Origin: Rhynochetos jubatus | Lineage: Eukaryota; Chordata; Aves; Eurypygiformes; Rhynochetidae | Direction: 5' to 3' | Assembly (NCBI GenBank): GCA_027574665.1 | Contig: CM050648.1 | Coordinates: forward strand, 140,554,175-140,618,174 | Length of the DNA: 64,000 nt | Shown here: in pieces, positions 22,611 through 33,157 of the stretch | Position numbering within the stretch: the stretch's first letter is position 1 | How the letters are laid out: each line of letters opens with the position of its first letter | The notes under the pieces: generated by a model | Seen by the model: the letters and a program-made list of their open reading frames with translations, nothing else | What the model was told of the DNA's origin: nothing | Databases searched by the model: none | Position numbers and translations under genes: made by a program

Positions 22611-24993
22611 GTAGGTTTCATTGTTTTCTCCTTCACGTCTGTTACTTGTCCTGACTAACACTGATCATGATGACACAGAGTACTTAGAAACAGTGTGTTT
22701 TCCCTCCCCACCACAATCAAGCAGGCAAGTGAACGCTGTGATGTGACTACACATACATAAGTTGACATACACCAAAAGTTAATTACATTAGTTTGCAAGT
22801 TGGGTATGTCTTTCAAAATATACTCCTTATTGATTTTGATGCGTCACTTGTAGCTGTACCAACTTCTGAGGAAAATTTAGAGCGCTGTTTTCATGATAGC
22901 TGACGGCTGTTTTGGTGAAACAATATGCAGCACTGACAGCTTGCCTGTGCTCAGCATCCTGCCAGTGTTGCCGAAGCAGCAGCTTGGGGTGGTGCATAAG
23001 GAGAGAACTGACACCATGTCTGATCACTGACGGTGCAATGGTACTTGGTGAATCGGGTTAGGATTTGATTCTTTAGACTCCTTTCCTTGTCCTCATTGCC
23101 ACACTGTGTTTTCAGTAACTGATAAACATGTGTTGCTTTTCTCCCTGCAGTTGGCTGCTTTCTGTAATGGATGAGTTGATTATTTAATGCAAAAATAAGA
23201 TGTGTTTTAAGGACAGCACTGCGGAAGTCAGGAAATAACTAATTAAATGTAATAACTGTTTATAAAGTGCCTCTGAAATGCTCAGCTTTTTGCAGTCAGT
23301 CACAATAAAGTTAATACACATATATTGTACTTGCCTAATAACTGTAATCATTCAGTAGGCTTCTAAGTACATAGCTGTTCTGCTTTCAGATGGTTGGATG
23401 TTGAAGGCTCGGCGCTTGTACTAAGCATGACTCATTTCCTGATTCTTACTTGTTTTTGTCTTGGAGTGTAGGACTTTCTGATTAATAGCTCTTGTTTTAG
23501 AAGAAAACCTGTTCACCAATTGTATTATTTCATGAATAGAAGTGGGCAATGGAATTGCCCACCTTAGTGAGGGGCTTCAGACGAAGAAGTGATGTTAATA
23601 AAGATTTGGTTTCTGAGGGGGTTTTTGGCTAGTTAAGTTTGCCAAGCAGTAGCTGGTAAATGTAGGCTGTGAAGTCTCCTCCTTCAGTGAAGTAAACAGA
23701 AACACTGTTCTCAGTGGACATTTACAAAACTGCCAAATTACCATGGATGGCTATTTCTTCGTTCCAGTGACTCTTTCTTGCCTCTGCCTTTGGAAGATTT
23801 TACCTTGGGGATTTTTTGGGTGTACAAAAGGAAAAAACATTCTTGTATGATCAGAATTCCCATGTTTGTTGATAATTTGCTGGGGTTCCTGCCTCAACCT
23901 TCCCTGTCATGCAGCCACAGTAGCGTTAACAGAAGAAGCTGTAGTCGAGACAGAACCAGCAGTTTTACTGCTTTCATCTGTCACAGATTATTACTTGCCT
24001 AGCATTATTCAGACCACGACAGAGTATGGTGTGGAATCAGTGGTGCTCTTATTTCAAGCCTAGCATCAAAGCTTGCTCTGATGGACTGAGCCCAGTGTGC
24101 AGTGGGATATTTTGCCACATTTCAGCTTTCTGAGCAAGCAACAGTGCTTCGGAGAGCTTTAGCACTTTCAGTAATCAAGGGAGTAGGGGGCATTTTATTC
24201 CTTCCCTGTCTTATTTGTTGTGCTTTCTTTGCTCACTAGGAGACTGGATGGTAAGGAAAGGCTCTAGCAGAAAGCTCTAAGGGCAGAACACTGGCTAGAC
24301 CAATAGTCATGGCCAGGGAGGAGACGAAGACAGATTTATTTCCCCCTTTGTTAGTGCAGAGTTACTTGGATTATTGTTTAATCCCTGCAGAACATTAAAT
24401 ATTTTCCTTGCACTTTGTTAGGGACTATTGCTCCCAAGATTCAAAGACATGGGATAATTTTGGCCCTAGTCATGTCACTAAAACCCACCAAATGATTTGT
24501 TTACTTCTTTTAGGACAGCTTCAGCAAAAACGACTCAGCTCTGAGCTACCCTTATTGCTGTCATTGCCCTCATCAGGGCTATCCCAAGTGTTTTGTGTCA
24601 GGTTTCCAGAGAAGGTAGCTGGAAGTAACATCATCTGCTGTGACACACAGAGCAATGTAACCCAGCTGCATTCCCTCTGTCCTGAAGGAAACTCGTGTTC
24701 CCATGGCTATGCAGGGAATAGTTCACATTAGTTATCCAGCCTTTCACATTTCCTTCCAGACTGCCAACTTCTGCATTACAGGTGGCAGGTGCTGTCCTGA
24801 GCTGAACCTGTTGCTGCTGTTTTGCATGTATCTGGACATCTGCAGTGACAATGGGGAACTGTCCCAATGCCCTGAAAAAGGAAGAAGGGGAAATAGCCCC
24901 AGTCCCAGTAAGATGCATCACTGGTATCATCTGTTACACTGCTGTTTGGTTAAGTAAGAAAAATGGATGCTTACAGATGTTGTTGCTCCTTAG
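22611..24993 (+). other. SYNE2: Intron 14
   Basis: 2.4-kb intron without recognisable repeats. The region 24514-24601 is flanked by splice-like AG and GT but does not fit the phase of its neighbours. Confidence 0.75.
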
Positions 24994-25188
24994 GGAGAAA
25001 TGGAAGCTGTAAAAGAAGGAATCATAAAGCTGTGCCAAAGAAAGGAAGATATCCTTACTGGGATGAAGAATTCCATGTCTGAGCTTCATCAGCGCTTACA
25101 GCAAGAAGTGCCTGAATCAGGAGATGAACCCGCAGCCTCTGTATTAGCACAACGTGACTTGATTGGGACCGATGTTTCTGGTCAGCAG
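24994..25188 (+). CDS. SYNE2: SYNE2 window exon 15 (last rod helix before the acidic linker)
   Basis: Acceptor gttgctccttag before 24994, donor GTAAGC at 25189, phase 0 at both ends; 65 codons, wr 1447-1511. It starts as helix (IIKLCQRKEDILTGMK, SELHQRLQQE). From EVPESGDEPAASV onward it loses heptad character, marking the start of the flexible linker. Confidence 0.92.
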
Positions 25189-25764
25189 GTAAGCGGAGCA
25201 TTAGGATCACTTACCCCGAGCCAAGAGGGAAGGTAAATAACCCTTCTTCCTCCAGGAGGAGTGGCATGTGAGACAGCATGTGAGACTGCAGCTGTTAATC
25301 AAGGCTACTTCTCCTCCTCTTTGTGCTTCTGAATGGTCCCAACAGGACTGACTGTGATGCATGTCTAGAAGGTGGGAGAGAAGTGTGCCTCTGGTTATTT
25401 TTTTAGCATGAGCAGTTCCAACATGAAGTTTGCATCAAGCAATCAACAGTAAAATGCTCAGTGTATGGTTTTGTTGATAAACAGGTGTTCTGGAATTTTT
25501 GGTAATTTATTTTCATGGAGCAAAATAAAATTTGTCCCAATTGTAGATGTAATGTTGAAACGTTACAGCATAGAGAAAAGTCACAATTTTCAGAGGTGCT
25601 TAGTACCTGCAGCTTTCAATGACTTTGATGCAGGGTGTCAGACGTTCAGTGCTTCTCCAAAAGCAGACCCCAAGTGGCAACTTTCCTTTGATTTACAGGC
25701 AGAAGAGACTTGTACTGTTCTTGTCATGAATAATTAGGCTGTCTCTGTGTGTGTATTTTTGTAG

Positions 25765-25839
25765 CTGAAAAAAAGAGGAATGATGTCTCTTCTGCCTTCC
25801 TTAGATGAAGAATCAGAAGACTCTTCTTTCCACAGCAAG
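25765..25839 (+). CDS. SYNE2: SYNE2 window exon 16 (acidic linker, smallest exon)
   Basis: Acceptor gtgtatttttgtag before 25765, donor GTGAGT at 25840, phase 0 at both ends; only 25 codons, wr 1512-1536. LKKRGMMSLLPSL is followed by the acidic/serine run DEESEDSSFHSK. A matching basic-then-acidic segment (RRGSMSY, then Glu-rich) occurs in human nesprin-2 as I recall. It can be skipped without frameshift. Confidence 0.9.
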
Positions 25840-26793
25840 GTGAGTTCAGTATATATCTTACATAAACAGCTGTATGTGTAAGATACAAGATTTTGGTACA
25901 GGACAAATTATGTAAAATGAAAAATGTGTAAATGCGAAATACTTCAGAACAAATTGAAATATCTGTTATCACTCCAGGATGCTAAGAAATTGCACTCGAG
26001 CCAGCCTACCAATGTTACAATACCCATATTGCACAGCACCTCATTCTGTGATGTGTGATCCTGCTTTTGGTGGGTTTGCTGATACAGTAATATCCCCTTT
26101 ATGGGAGTGTTGGTGGCAAAATATGGGCCTAAATACCGGTTTTCATATGTGGGGATGGGGTTCGGACAGTGGGGTTCTGAAGTGCTAAAACTTAAAACAA
26201 ACAACCGAAATGATTTGTATGCTTCAGCTTAAGAAAAAAGGGAGTGGTCAGACTATTGGGAATGAAGTTAAGGTAGGACTGATTTCTGGGAGAATGGGAG
26301 AAACTGGGAGGCACTGCTCAATAGGTTGCGCTGAATGTGGGGAGTCTACATGCTCAGGTGAACTGCAGAGAAGCAAAGCTGGGAGGAAAGTTTCATAATA
26401 AAGTTAATAGCTTTTGGAAAAAGAAAAAAAAAATCCATTAAACTTTCTGCACACTTTCCTGTACCCTTGGGCCTAAGATGTATTTGATTGAAATCAGGAA
26501 TGTGCAGAAGTGCTGGTGAGCTTGTAGCCTACCTACCTGCTTGTTGTTTCTTGTTGGTTTTCTATTTCTTTAGCAGTGTGGAAAAAATGAGGATACTCTG
26601 AGGTCTCTAGTGAAAACTATCAGTGTTGTCCAGCTGCCATTCACCTTGCAGCAGAGCCGTAGAGCAAGGGAAGAAGTGGGATTTGGGAAACACAATAAAG
26701 ATAGGTAAATGAGGCAGAAATAGAGCAAAGGATTACTAAAGGTTTGCAGTAATTTACATTGCCTGAAGGTATATCTGAGCTTCCTGTTCACAG

Positions 26794-26943
26794 ACTAATG
26801 CTGAGCTGTTACTGCTTTCAAAGGGAAGTACAGCCACAGAGAAAGATGGAAGCTTTTGGCCTTCAGAAAGAGATGATGAAAGGCACAAGGAAGACAGCGC
26901 AACCTCCTGGTCTTCTGGTACCTTGTCAGATGGCATTACTCAG
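26794..26943 (+). CDS. SYNE2: SYNE2 window exon 17 (acidic, Ser/Thr-rich linker)
   Basis: Acceptor cttcctgttcacag before 26794, donor GTAATG at 26944, phase 0 at both ends; 50 codons, wr 1537-1586. It encodes FWPSERDDERHKEDS and TSWSSGTLSDGITQ, with no coiled-coil pattern, and is predicted disordered. The frame used is the one open through both splice sites and fits its neighbours. Confidence 0.88.
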
Positions 26944-27140
26944 GTAATGCACTCAGGTTTATCTCCACAGGGACGGGAACTCATCTTTGTGGAAAAGATC
27001 TGTGCAAGCCCTAGGTATTGCTGAAGTCTGCAAAGCAAGAGAACTGTAGAAATTCAGGACATGGTGGCCTTGTTCAGATCTTCCATCTTCCGTATCACAC
27101 TAAATCTTGCCATTTAAACTCTCTTTTCCTGTTGTACGTG

Positions 27141-27200
27141 TTGTTTGGACTCAGTGACCTTAAGGGTGTTTTCCAACCTAAATGATTCTGTGATTCTATG
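27141..27200 (+). mobile_element. CR1 LINE 3'-end fragment (sense)
   Basis: The text ggactcagtgaccttaaggg...ttttccaacctaaatg, ending in the octamer-like tail attctgtgattctatg, is the classic 3' end of the avian non-LTR retrotransposon CR1. It is severely 5'-truncated, as most CR1 copies are, and is non-coding. Confidence 0.85.
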
Positions 27201-27562
27201 TTCATTTCTTCTAGCCTGACAAAACCCCTAGAAGTAGAAATGCACATTTGGTAGCAGCACTTTGTTTCATTAATTCCTGGAAAGGCTGTAAAATGTGCGT
27301 TTTGTTGGGGGATGATTTGTGGAAGAGGCTTTCTTTGTACATGAGAAGAACAGCATCCAAGACACCCAGTCAGCTACAATTTTGGTGGCGTTCTGCTCTG
27401 TTTTTCATGGTGTCTTGATAATGTTGTGATAGCTACAATTGCTTGTATATCGATGTTAAAGGTGTAAAAGAACTTCTCTCTGTGAATGCTTTTGGGCCGG
27501 GACCACTACAGATTGAGTGGCTGCTGCCCTTTGAGGCTTCTCTAGTGCAACAAGGTAACAGT

Positions 27563-27663
27563 CATAGGATCATTTAGGTTGGAAAAGACCTTGAAGATCA
27601 TTGAGTCCAACCGTAAACCTGGCACTGCCAAGTCCACCACTAAACTTAGGGCCACATCTACAT
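27563..27663 (-). mobile_element. CR1 LINE 3'-end fragment (antisense)
   Basis: The order cataggatcatttaggttgg...gaccttgaagatcattgagt, then ccaaccgtaaacctggcact, is the reverse complement of a CR1 3' end. It stops about 45 bases before the exon 18 acceptor, so CR1 sequence lies close to the branch-point region. Confidence 0.85.
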
Positions 27664-27707
27664 CACTAATGATACAAATACTTCCACTGTTGCCTCTCTT
27701 TTCACAG

Positions 27708-27815
27708 AATGCTGATGAGATAATGGAATCACACAGTAAACATGGTGAAGAAACATGTATGGAAACTTTGAAGAGCACTGAAGACCCTGGCACAGGTGAT
27801 GGCAGTCAGGCTATG
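27708..27815 (+). CDS. SYNE2: SYNE2 window exon 18 (acidic linker)
   Basis: Acceptor cctctcttttcacag before 27708, donor GTGAGT at 27816, phase 0 at both ends; 36 codons, wr 1587-1622. NADEIMESHSKHGEETCMET leads to the Gly/Asp-rich GTGDGSQAM. An antisense CR1 fragment ends about 45 bases upstream of the acceptor. Confidence 0.88.
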
Positions 27816-28717
27816 GTGAGTTTGAAGGCCTGAAGCAGGCTGAACAAGGTGACCTTCTGAGTTCATTGTATAACCATGTGGGCAGAGGCCCTGCTTTATT
27901 ATGCTCCTGGAGCTTGTTGCAGTGTTTATGGTATGGTAGGATATCTACAACCCTTTGTGGACCTCTTCGTATTGGTGCTTTGGGTGATAATAAATCCATT
28001 TTGATTCGCTCCTTGAAAATGCAATTTTCTATGAAGCAAAATGGAGTATTTTCAAAAAGATGCTGGCATTCATACAGGTAGGGTTCAAGTGATGTTAACG
28101 TACACCAACTATGGAATTTTTAAGCAGCAGATAAAGGAAAAATTAAGGAGATTGATACTCCTATACATTGCTGCCTTGTTGAGGGCATGCACAGGCTAAG
28201 GCAGCAGCCTATACGTTATATACAAAAGAGCATATGGAGAGAGACGCGAGTGCTCTAGGAAGGCCAGGAGCTGCAGACTGGTAGAAGAGCAGCCTCAGCT
28301 CTTCCTGGGTTTACAGCATGGAAGAAGACAGAATCCATCATTGACGGCAGGAGCAGGCCCCCAGGTCACTTTGTCTCCTATTCTCCCTGAATTATTCCAT
28401 CATGCTTAACCTTTACAGTTAAAAAACCACAGCAAACTATTAAAACCCAGACAGCAGCACAATATATTCTGTACTGGTATTATAAGAAATAGCCTCATGT
28501 GAGTGTATTATATGTGATGTAGTGGTATGCGGGATTTTACTCTGTGTTTACTCTCTCTACACTGTGATGCTGTTGGTCTCAGCACGTGCAGGGCATGGCT
28601 AAGCTCCCTTAGCAGCCACAGGAGATGTAGTCACTGGAGTAGCCAAGCATAGTGACCAGTTCAGCTGTACTTGTCTTTATTAGGCTGGGCTGAGCCCCTG
28701 GCTGCACTGAGTAAGTC

Positions 28718-28754
28718 TCCATTGGGGATAATGGGAATTTAGACACCTGAAATC
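28718..28754. repeat. Remnant of an old sauropsid palindromic repeat
   Basis: ccattggggataatgggaat followed by ttagacacctgaaat resembles the 'cattgacttcaatgggagttaggcacctaaat' theme common in bird and turtle DNA. The match is short and diverged. Confidence 0.35.
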
Positions 28755-29518
28755 GAGAGACTTAACCTCCAGCTGAATGCTTTGGGTTTCCAAGAGCCTT
28801 ACAAGACAACATACCGCCCTCTTAGCACCTCTGTGTGCCACCACTGTGTTTGGTCAGTGTCTTGCCTTTGGGGCACTCACAGCCTGCTGGACTCAGTGAT
28901 ACCGAAGTTCAGTGGAGCGGTTTCCTCAGCTGGACACGGTGGACCTGTGGTCTGTGGAGAGAGTGCTGCCAGGCTGTGAGCCAGGGTCCTTCTCTGCTCA
29001 AGTAGTCAGGTTTCTTTAAGAAGGTCTTCTTTCCTCAAACCATACCAGACAGCTTTTTTGCTTGCAACATCTTCTCCACTTCAGTGTTTTACTACTCTGT
29101 GACATTTCCACATGCTTCATAACTCCCTGTAGCGAGTGATTATTTTTTTAAAATTATTTATTTACAAGATCAATTACTATTTGGAGTCAGGAAGACATTT
29201 ATTTTTAATAAATGGTTAATCTATTTTTCCCCTAGAGATGTGTGTATGTGTAGAGATTTATGCAGTTGATTATATTTATGTTCTCCATTCAGAGCTAAAC
29301 CGTGAGCTTAACTGCATGCTTAAATGAAATAATTACTACTACCTTAGTAATTGCTAAATGATACCATTTCCTCCCTCTGGGATTTTGTCCCTCCCATGCC
29401 AATGTACCTGCTTCCAAATTCAGTTATAGCAGCCTAAAACACAATTTAGTATTCTGAAAAAGCATTTGAATTACTGGACGAGCAAAAAAAAAAAAAAGAC
29501 TTGTAGGTTGTAGTTGTT

Positions 29519-29698
29519 TTAGATGACACCAAGGTGAGTGGTGTGGTTGATGCGCCTAAAGGATGGGATGCCATCCAGAGGGACTTGGACAAGCTCAAGA
29601 AGCGAGCTGGTGTGAACCTTGTGAAGTTCAACAAGGCTAAATGCAGGGTCCTGCACCTGGGTTGGGGCAACCTCCGTTATCAATACAGGCTGAGGGAC
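29519..29698 (+). mobile_element. CR1 LINE fragment, part of ORF2 (segment A, sense)
   Basis: The + strand translation reads LDDTKVSGVVDAPKGWDAIQ, then RDLDKLKKRAG, VKFNKAKCRVLHLG and YQYRLRD. This is the CR1 reverse-transcriptase region from the catalytic DD (normally FADD) onward. It is 5'-truncated and abuts the LTR-type repeat exactly at 29699. It is a dead fragment of about 60 codons. Confidence 0.85.
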
Positions 29699-30352
29699 TG
29701 TCATGGTTTAACCTCGGCTAATAGTGACCATGCAGACCCTCACTCACCTTCCGCCCTCCCCCAGTGTAGGAGAGTTAGAGAAAAAAACCAAGGAAGCTCA
29801 TAAAAGTGAGCTTAGTTAAAATTATTAAACTATTTAATAATCGAATATAAATTAATATTATAGTGATACTAATAATATTAACAATACTACTAAATAATTA
29901 AAATAATAGAAACTAGAACATATGATACAATTGCTCACCACCCACCAAGTGATACACAGCCGGGTCCTGAGTAGCGAGAGTCAGAGCCCAAGAGTAACAG
30001 CACGACCAGGGAAGCCAACCAACCCACCAACTCACTAACCAACGTGCCAGCAAAGGAGCTATCAATGGAGCTAAGGCGCCAGCACAAGAGTTAGCGAAGG
30101 CACTAAGGAGCTAGCTAGCCAGCCCCTGCCCTGCTTGACCAGGGTGGTGGCCAGCTCCTGCCACTGCTGGCAGGCTGGAGGCCTTCCTCTCCCGGGCCTT
30201 CTGCCCGCCCCCTAGAGGCCTGCCTACTCCCCAGAGGCCTACCCGCCCCCTGGCCCACTCCCCACTTATGCACCAAGCATGATGTAGCATGGAATGAAGT
30301 ACTCCTTCGGCCAGCCTGGGCCAGCCATCTGAACTGTGTGTCCTCTCCCTTG
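29699..30352. mobile_element. Avian LTR-type interspersed repeat (partial, probably ERV LTR)
   Basis: It starts with tgtcatggtttaacc, as a family common in bird genomes does. It then has an AT-rich stretch (29820-29915), the words caattgctcaccacccacca, a GC-rich block (30120-30260) and a tail (catggaatgaagtactccttcggccagc, then ctgtgtgtcctctccc) that also fits that family. The far end typical of the family is missing, so the copy is truncated. No viral coding sequence is present. Orientation is uncertain because both termini of the family start TGTC. Confidence 0.6.
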
Positions 30353-30490
30353 ACCTTGCTGACCACGCTTTTCACGGTACAGCTCAGGATACGGTTGGCT
30401 TTCTGGGCTGCCATTGCACATGGCTGGCTTGTGTCCAGCTTTTCAGCCACCAGTACCCCCAGGTCTCGATCTGTTCTCTGCCCAGCCTGT
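30353..30490 (-). mobile_element. CR1 LINE fragment, ORF2 (segment B, inverted)
   Basis: Read on the minus strand it gives [18 protein letters not shown] followed by [11 protein letters not shown], the CR1 ORF2 portion that normally comes directly after segment A's YQYRL-D. It lies inverted relative to segments A and C. Confidence 0.82.
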
Positions 30491-30499
30491 CCTTAGGTT

Positions 30500-30785
30500 T
30501 GGATGGGGATCAGATGGGGACAAATGTCTTAGCCGGGCCTGTTGCAGAAGGATAAGGGGTAATGGTTTGAAACTAAGGGAGGGTAACTTCAGACTGGATG
30601 TAAGGAAGGCATGTCTTACAGTGAGGGTGGTGAAACCCTGGCACAGGTCACCCAGAGAGGTGGTAGATACCTCATCCCTGGAATCGTTCAAGATCAGGCT
30701 GGACCTGTCTCCGAGCACCCTGATCTAGTTGAAGGTGTCGGGTGGTCACTGTAGGGGGTGGAACTAGACGTTCAGGGCAACATTC
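30500..30785 (+). mobile_element. CR1 LINE fragment, ORF2 C-terminus and 3' end (segment C, sense)
   Basis: The + strand gives RGNGLKLREGNFRLDVRKA and PREVVDTSSLESFKIRLD, the last part of CR1 ORF2. A diverged 3' UTR follows (gtggaactagacgttcaggg). About 260 bases of the consensus between segments B and C are absent, and the terminal octamer repeats are not seen. Confidence 0.82.
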
Positions 30786-31732
30786 CTTGTGGTAACCAAC
30801 TGTAACAGCAGTCTCAGTCTTGGCAGAGCCCGAGCCTGTGCTGTGTGCATCAACACCCGCACTGGCTACAGAGGTTTGTGTAATTCAGCTAATTTGACTA
30901 TGTATCTGAGTTTCTGTAGAGGATAAAGTTTAGGGCAGTAGCAGTGGCTAGCAGGGGAGGGGCAGGGCATACGGTAAGTGTAAACTAAAGGCCTGTGTAC
31001 ACACACGTGTGGCGAAAGGGTGTCATGCACAGTATTACACATGTGCGTGTTTTGTTATTTAGGTGAATGAACTGAACCAAACAGGCTTAGAACTAGAGCT
31101 GGAAATTTCAGGTGGAGGTTGAAGTACACCGGTCCTTTTTTATACCTCAGTAGATGTATTTAGACTGTTGGGAGACCTGTCTACTCAGGTTTACTTTCTG
31201 TGTTTTATGGCACTGTCCCGTGCTAGCTCAGAGGCAAACAAGAACAGTAATCATTAAAGTAAAACATTGAGGGCGGAAACAATGCAGTTTTGCTCTCCGA
31301 CTTTCTGTCAAATCTCATTTTTACGCAGAGCTTGTGCACTACCACTGACCATGGCAGTTGCATGAATGCATGCTCTAGAGCTGCAGGAGCGTACAGGTAG
31401 TTTTGCTTTGGTGGCGGTGTGCTTGATTTACTTACAAAGTAACAGTATTGCACAGTGGAGGTATACAGACCTGTACGGCCTCCCAAGCTGCTGCTATCTC
31501 CAAGCACTTTAGACTTTTCCTTATTGCGGAAGTCTGCAATATTGCTTCTTAAGGAAAGAATTACACAAGGCATACTTAAATATACACTATTTTTTTTCTG
31601 GGTGACCTAGAGCCTGAATAAAAACATATTTGACTGTTGGAACCGAACACACACGTAAGTAACTTGTAAGCATTGCCCAACAGCTTGCTTTGCAGCTTTA
31701 AACTGTATTGCTTTTACCTCCAACTCCCACAG

Positions 31733-31767
31733 AAAAACATCTCTCCTGAGGGAAGAACTGGTTAATG
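31733..31767 (+). other. SYNE2: Candidate cryptic/poison exon in intron 18
   Basis: A good acceptor (acctccaactcccacag) is followed 35 bases later by a strong donor, ATG|GTGAGT. In the phase-0 frame inherited from exon 18 it reads KNISPEGRTG and then a stop (TAA at 31763-31765). Inclusion would truncate the protein and its length (35) would shift the frame. It is not part of the main transcript model. Confidence 0.25.
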
Positions 31768-31888
31768 GTGAGTCATCCCACTTCCTGTGTGCTCAGGTAT
31801 ACCTGTGCAAGTGCAAATCCCTGCCTGGAAACCTGTTACACCAGATCCTGGATCAACTGCCTGCTGAGTTTCCCTTTCTTTTTTCTTT

Positions 31889-31936
31889 CTTGCCTGTTTT
31901 TTTTTTTTGTTTGTTTTTTGTTTTTTTGTTTTTTAT
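31889..31936. repeat. T-rich simple repeat (TTTG/T runs)
   Basis: A run of 13 or more T, then TTTG-like units, about 130 bases upstream of exon 19. Confidence 0.7.
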
Positions 31937-32064
31937 CTGGGAACACGGTGGCAGAACTGTTTCAGAGCTCTGAGTGAAAATTAAATATTTCCCACTGGTA
32001 AGGGGAGGGGAAAGAAAAAAAAACCAGACTGATAGCCACTTTTCTTTCATGTGCTTTGCTTCAG

Positions 32065-32286
32065 AGTGATGAGCCGCCTCCTATCCCCAGCACCCCCTGG
32101 GTCTCTCAAGATTTGGATGAAGTGTTGGCTGGCAATAGGCCTGAGCTAGAAACGATCCTTCAAGTGTGCCAAGCCCAGGTTGCCGAGATGGAACGATGGC
32201 TAGACAAAACTAGAATGTCCCTGGGGTCAGACACCCAGACCCTCAAAATGCAGCAGAGGATGGAAATGCAGCTTGCTGATTGCCAG
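32065..32286 (+). CDS. SYNE2: SYNE2 window exon 19 (rod resumes)
   Basis: Acceptor gtgctttgcttcag before 32065, donor GTAAGA at 32287, phase 0 at both ends; 74 codons, wr 1623-1696. It opens with the proline-rich SDEPPPIPSTPW, then returns to spectrin-like helix (CQAQVAEMERWLDK). The second linker boundary therefore falls inside this exon. Confidence 0.92.
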
Positions 32287-32992
32287 GTAAGATGAGCAGT
32301 CAGTTTGCTGCTGCCGTCCAAACAAGTCACCCTTCCCTGGGCTTCGTGTTTGCAGAAGAGCTGTGCTTACTGCTTCTCTCCCCCCTTAATCGGCTTCATT
32401 ACACTGTGCATAATACAGGTAACCGCTTGGCTTTGGTTTCAGGTGCAGCTTTCCGAGTGCTTAGTTAAAATACCTATTTTTAGAGTTGGGATCTTTATAA
32501 ACTTCACTCATCATAAAGGAGCCAATACCAAATATCCCCATTTTAAATTACTAGGAGACATCCCCAGCTGTGGTGGTGTGGATTTTTTTAGTTGGAACCG
32601 AGTCCATGCCACGAAGAGCCTCTGGGTTTAGGCTGTGATTCAGCCAAATGCTAGGGTGCTGAGCTCTGTGAGAATTCAAATCCTGAATGCCCCTAAGTAG
32701 CTGGCTGTCTCTGAATCCCATTCAGCGTTCCGGTCAGCATCGGCTTCAACAGGGCAGTTCCAAGCGGGAAAACCAAACAGGCTTCAGGCACTGCTGGGTT
32801 CCTGTCAGCATTTAACAGTTTGGCTCAACTTGAGGGCTGGCTATACAGGTTAAACAGCCTGGCTATTTCTCTTTTTGCCTGTATGTTTCTACTCTTTTCA
32901 GACAAGGGAAATGTGAGCATTGACCTCAGAATGTTGTCAGGAAGGGAGTGTTGTACTTCTAAGAATGAATAATTGACTGCTGTCCCTTCTAG

Positions 32993-33157
32993 GTGGTATT
33001 ATCGGAGATTGAACAAAAGGTCCTTTGTATACTGGGAAATGGTAGAGATGCTGCAAACTACCAAGAGTCAGAGGCTTTTTCCTTGGGGCTGAAGAAATTG
33101 AAGTGCAAGTTGGAAGAACTCCAGGTGATGCTGCGAGACACATCCAGTGAAGAGCAG
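32993..33157 (+). CDS. SYNE2: SYNE2 window exon 20
   Basis: Acceptor ctgtcccttctag before 32993, donor GTGAAG at 33158, phase 0 at both ends; 55 codons, wr 1697-1751. It reads VVLSEIEQKVLCILGNG and LKKLKCKLEELQVMLRDTSS. Reading on past the donor hits a stop within about 60 bases. Confidence 0.9.

Larger units (their letters stand above)
25189..27707 (+). other. SYNE2: Introns 15-17 (around the linker exons)
   Basis: Introns of 576, 954 and 764 bases. Intron 17 contains two CR1 3'-end fragments in opposite orientation (listed separately). Introns 15 and 16 show nothing recognisable. Confidence 0.8.
27816..32064 (+). other. SYNE2: Intron 18 (largest), with CR1/LTR cluster
   Basis: 4.2-kb intron. 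It holds a composite of CR1 segments and an LTR-type repeat (29519-30785), a remnant near 28718-28754, a splice-flanked 35-base cryptic exon candidate (31733-31767) and a T-rich run near 31889-31936. The remaining sequence is unremarkable. Confidence 0.8.

Noticed and set aside
24514..24601. Possible extra exon between exons 14 and 15 (acceptor ttcttttag, donor GTTTCC).
   Set aside because: Its length of 88 breaks the phase-0 join, and the Cys/His/Pro-rich peptide is unlike the rod.
30115..30450. 111-codon minus-strand frame as a gene.
   Set aside because: Its start is an inverted CR1 ORF2 fragment and the rest is LTR-type repeat.
30414..30728. 104-codon plus-strand frame as a gene.
   Set aside because: It is the degraded C-terminal part of CR1 ORF2.
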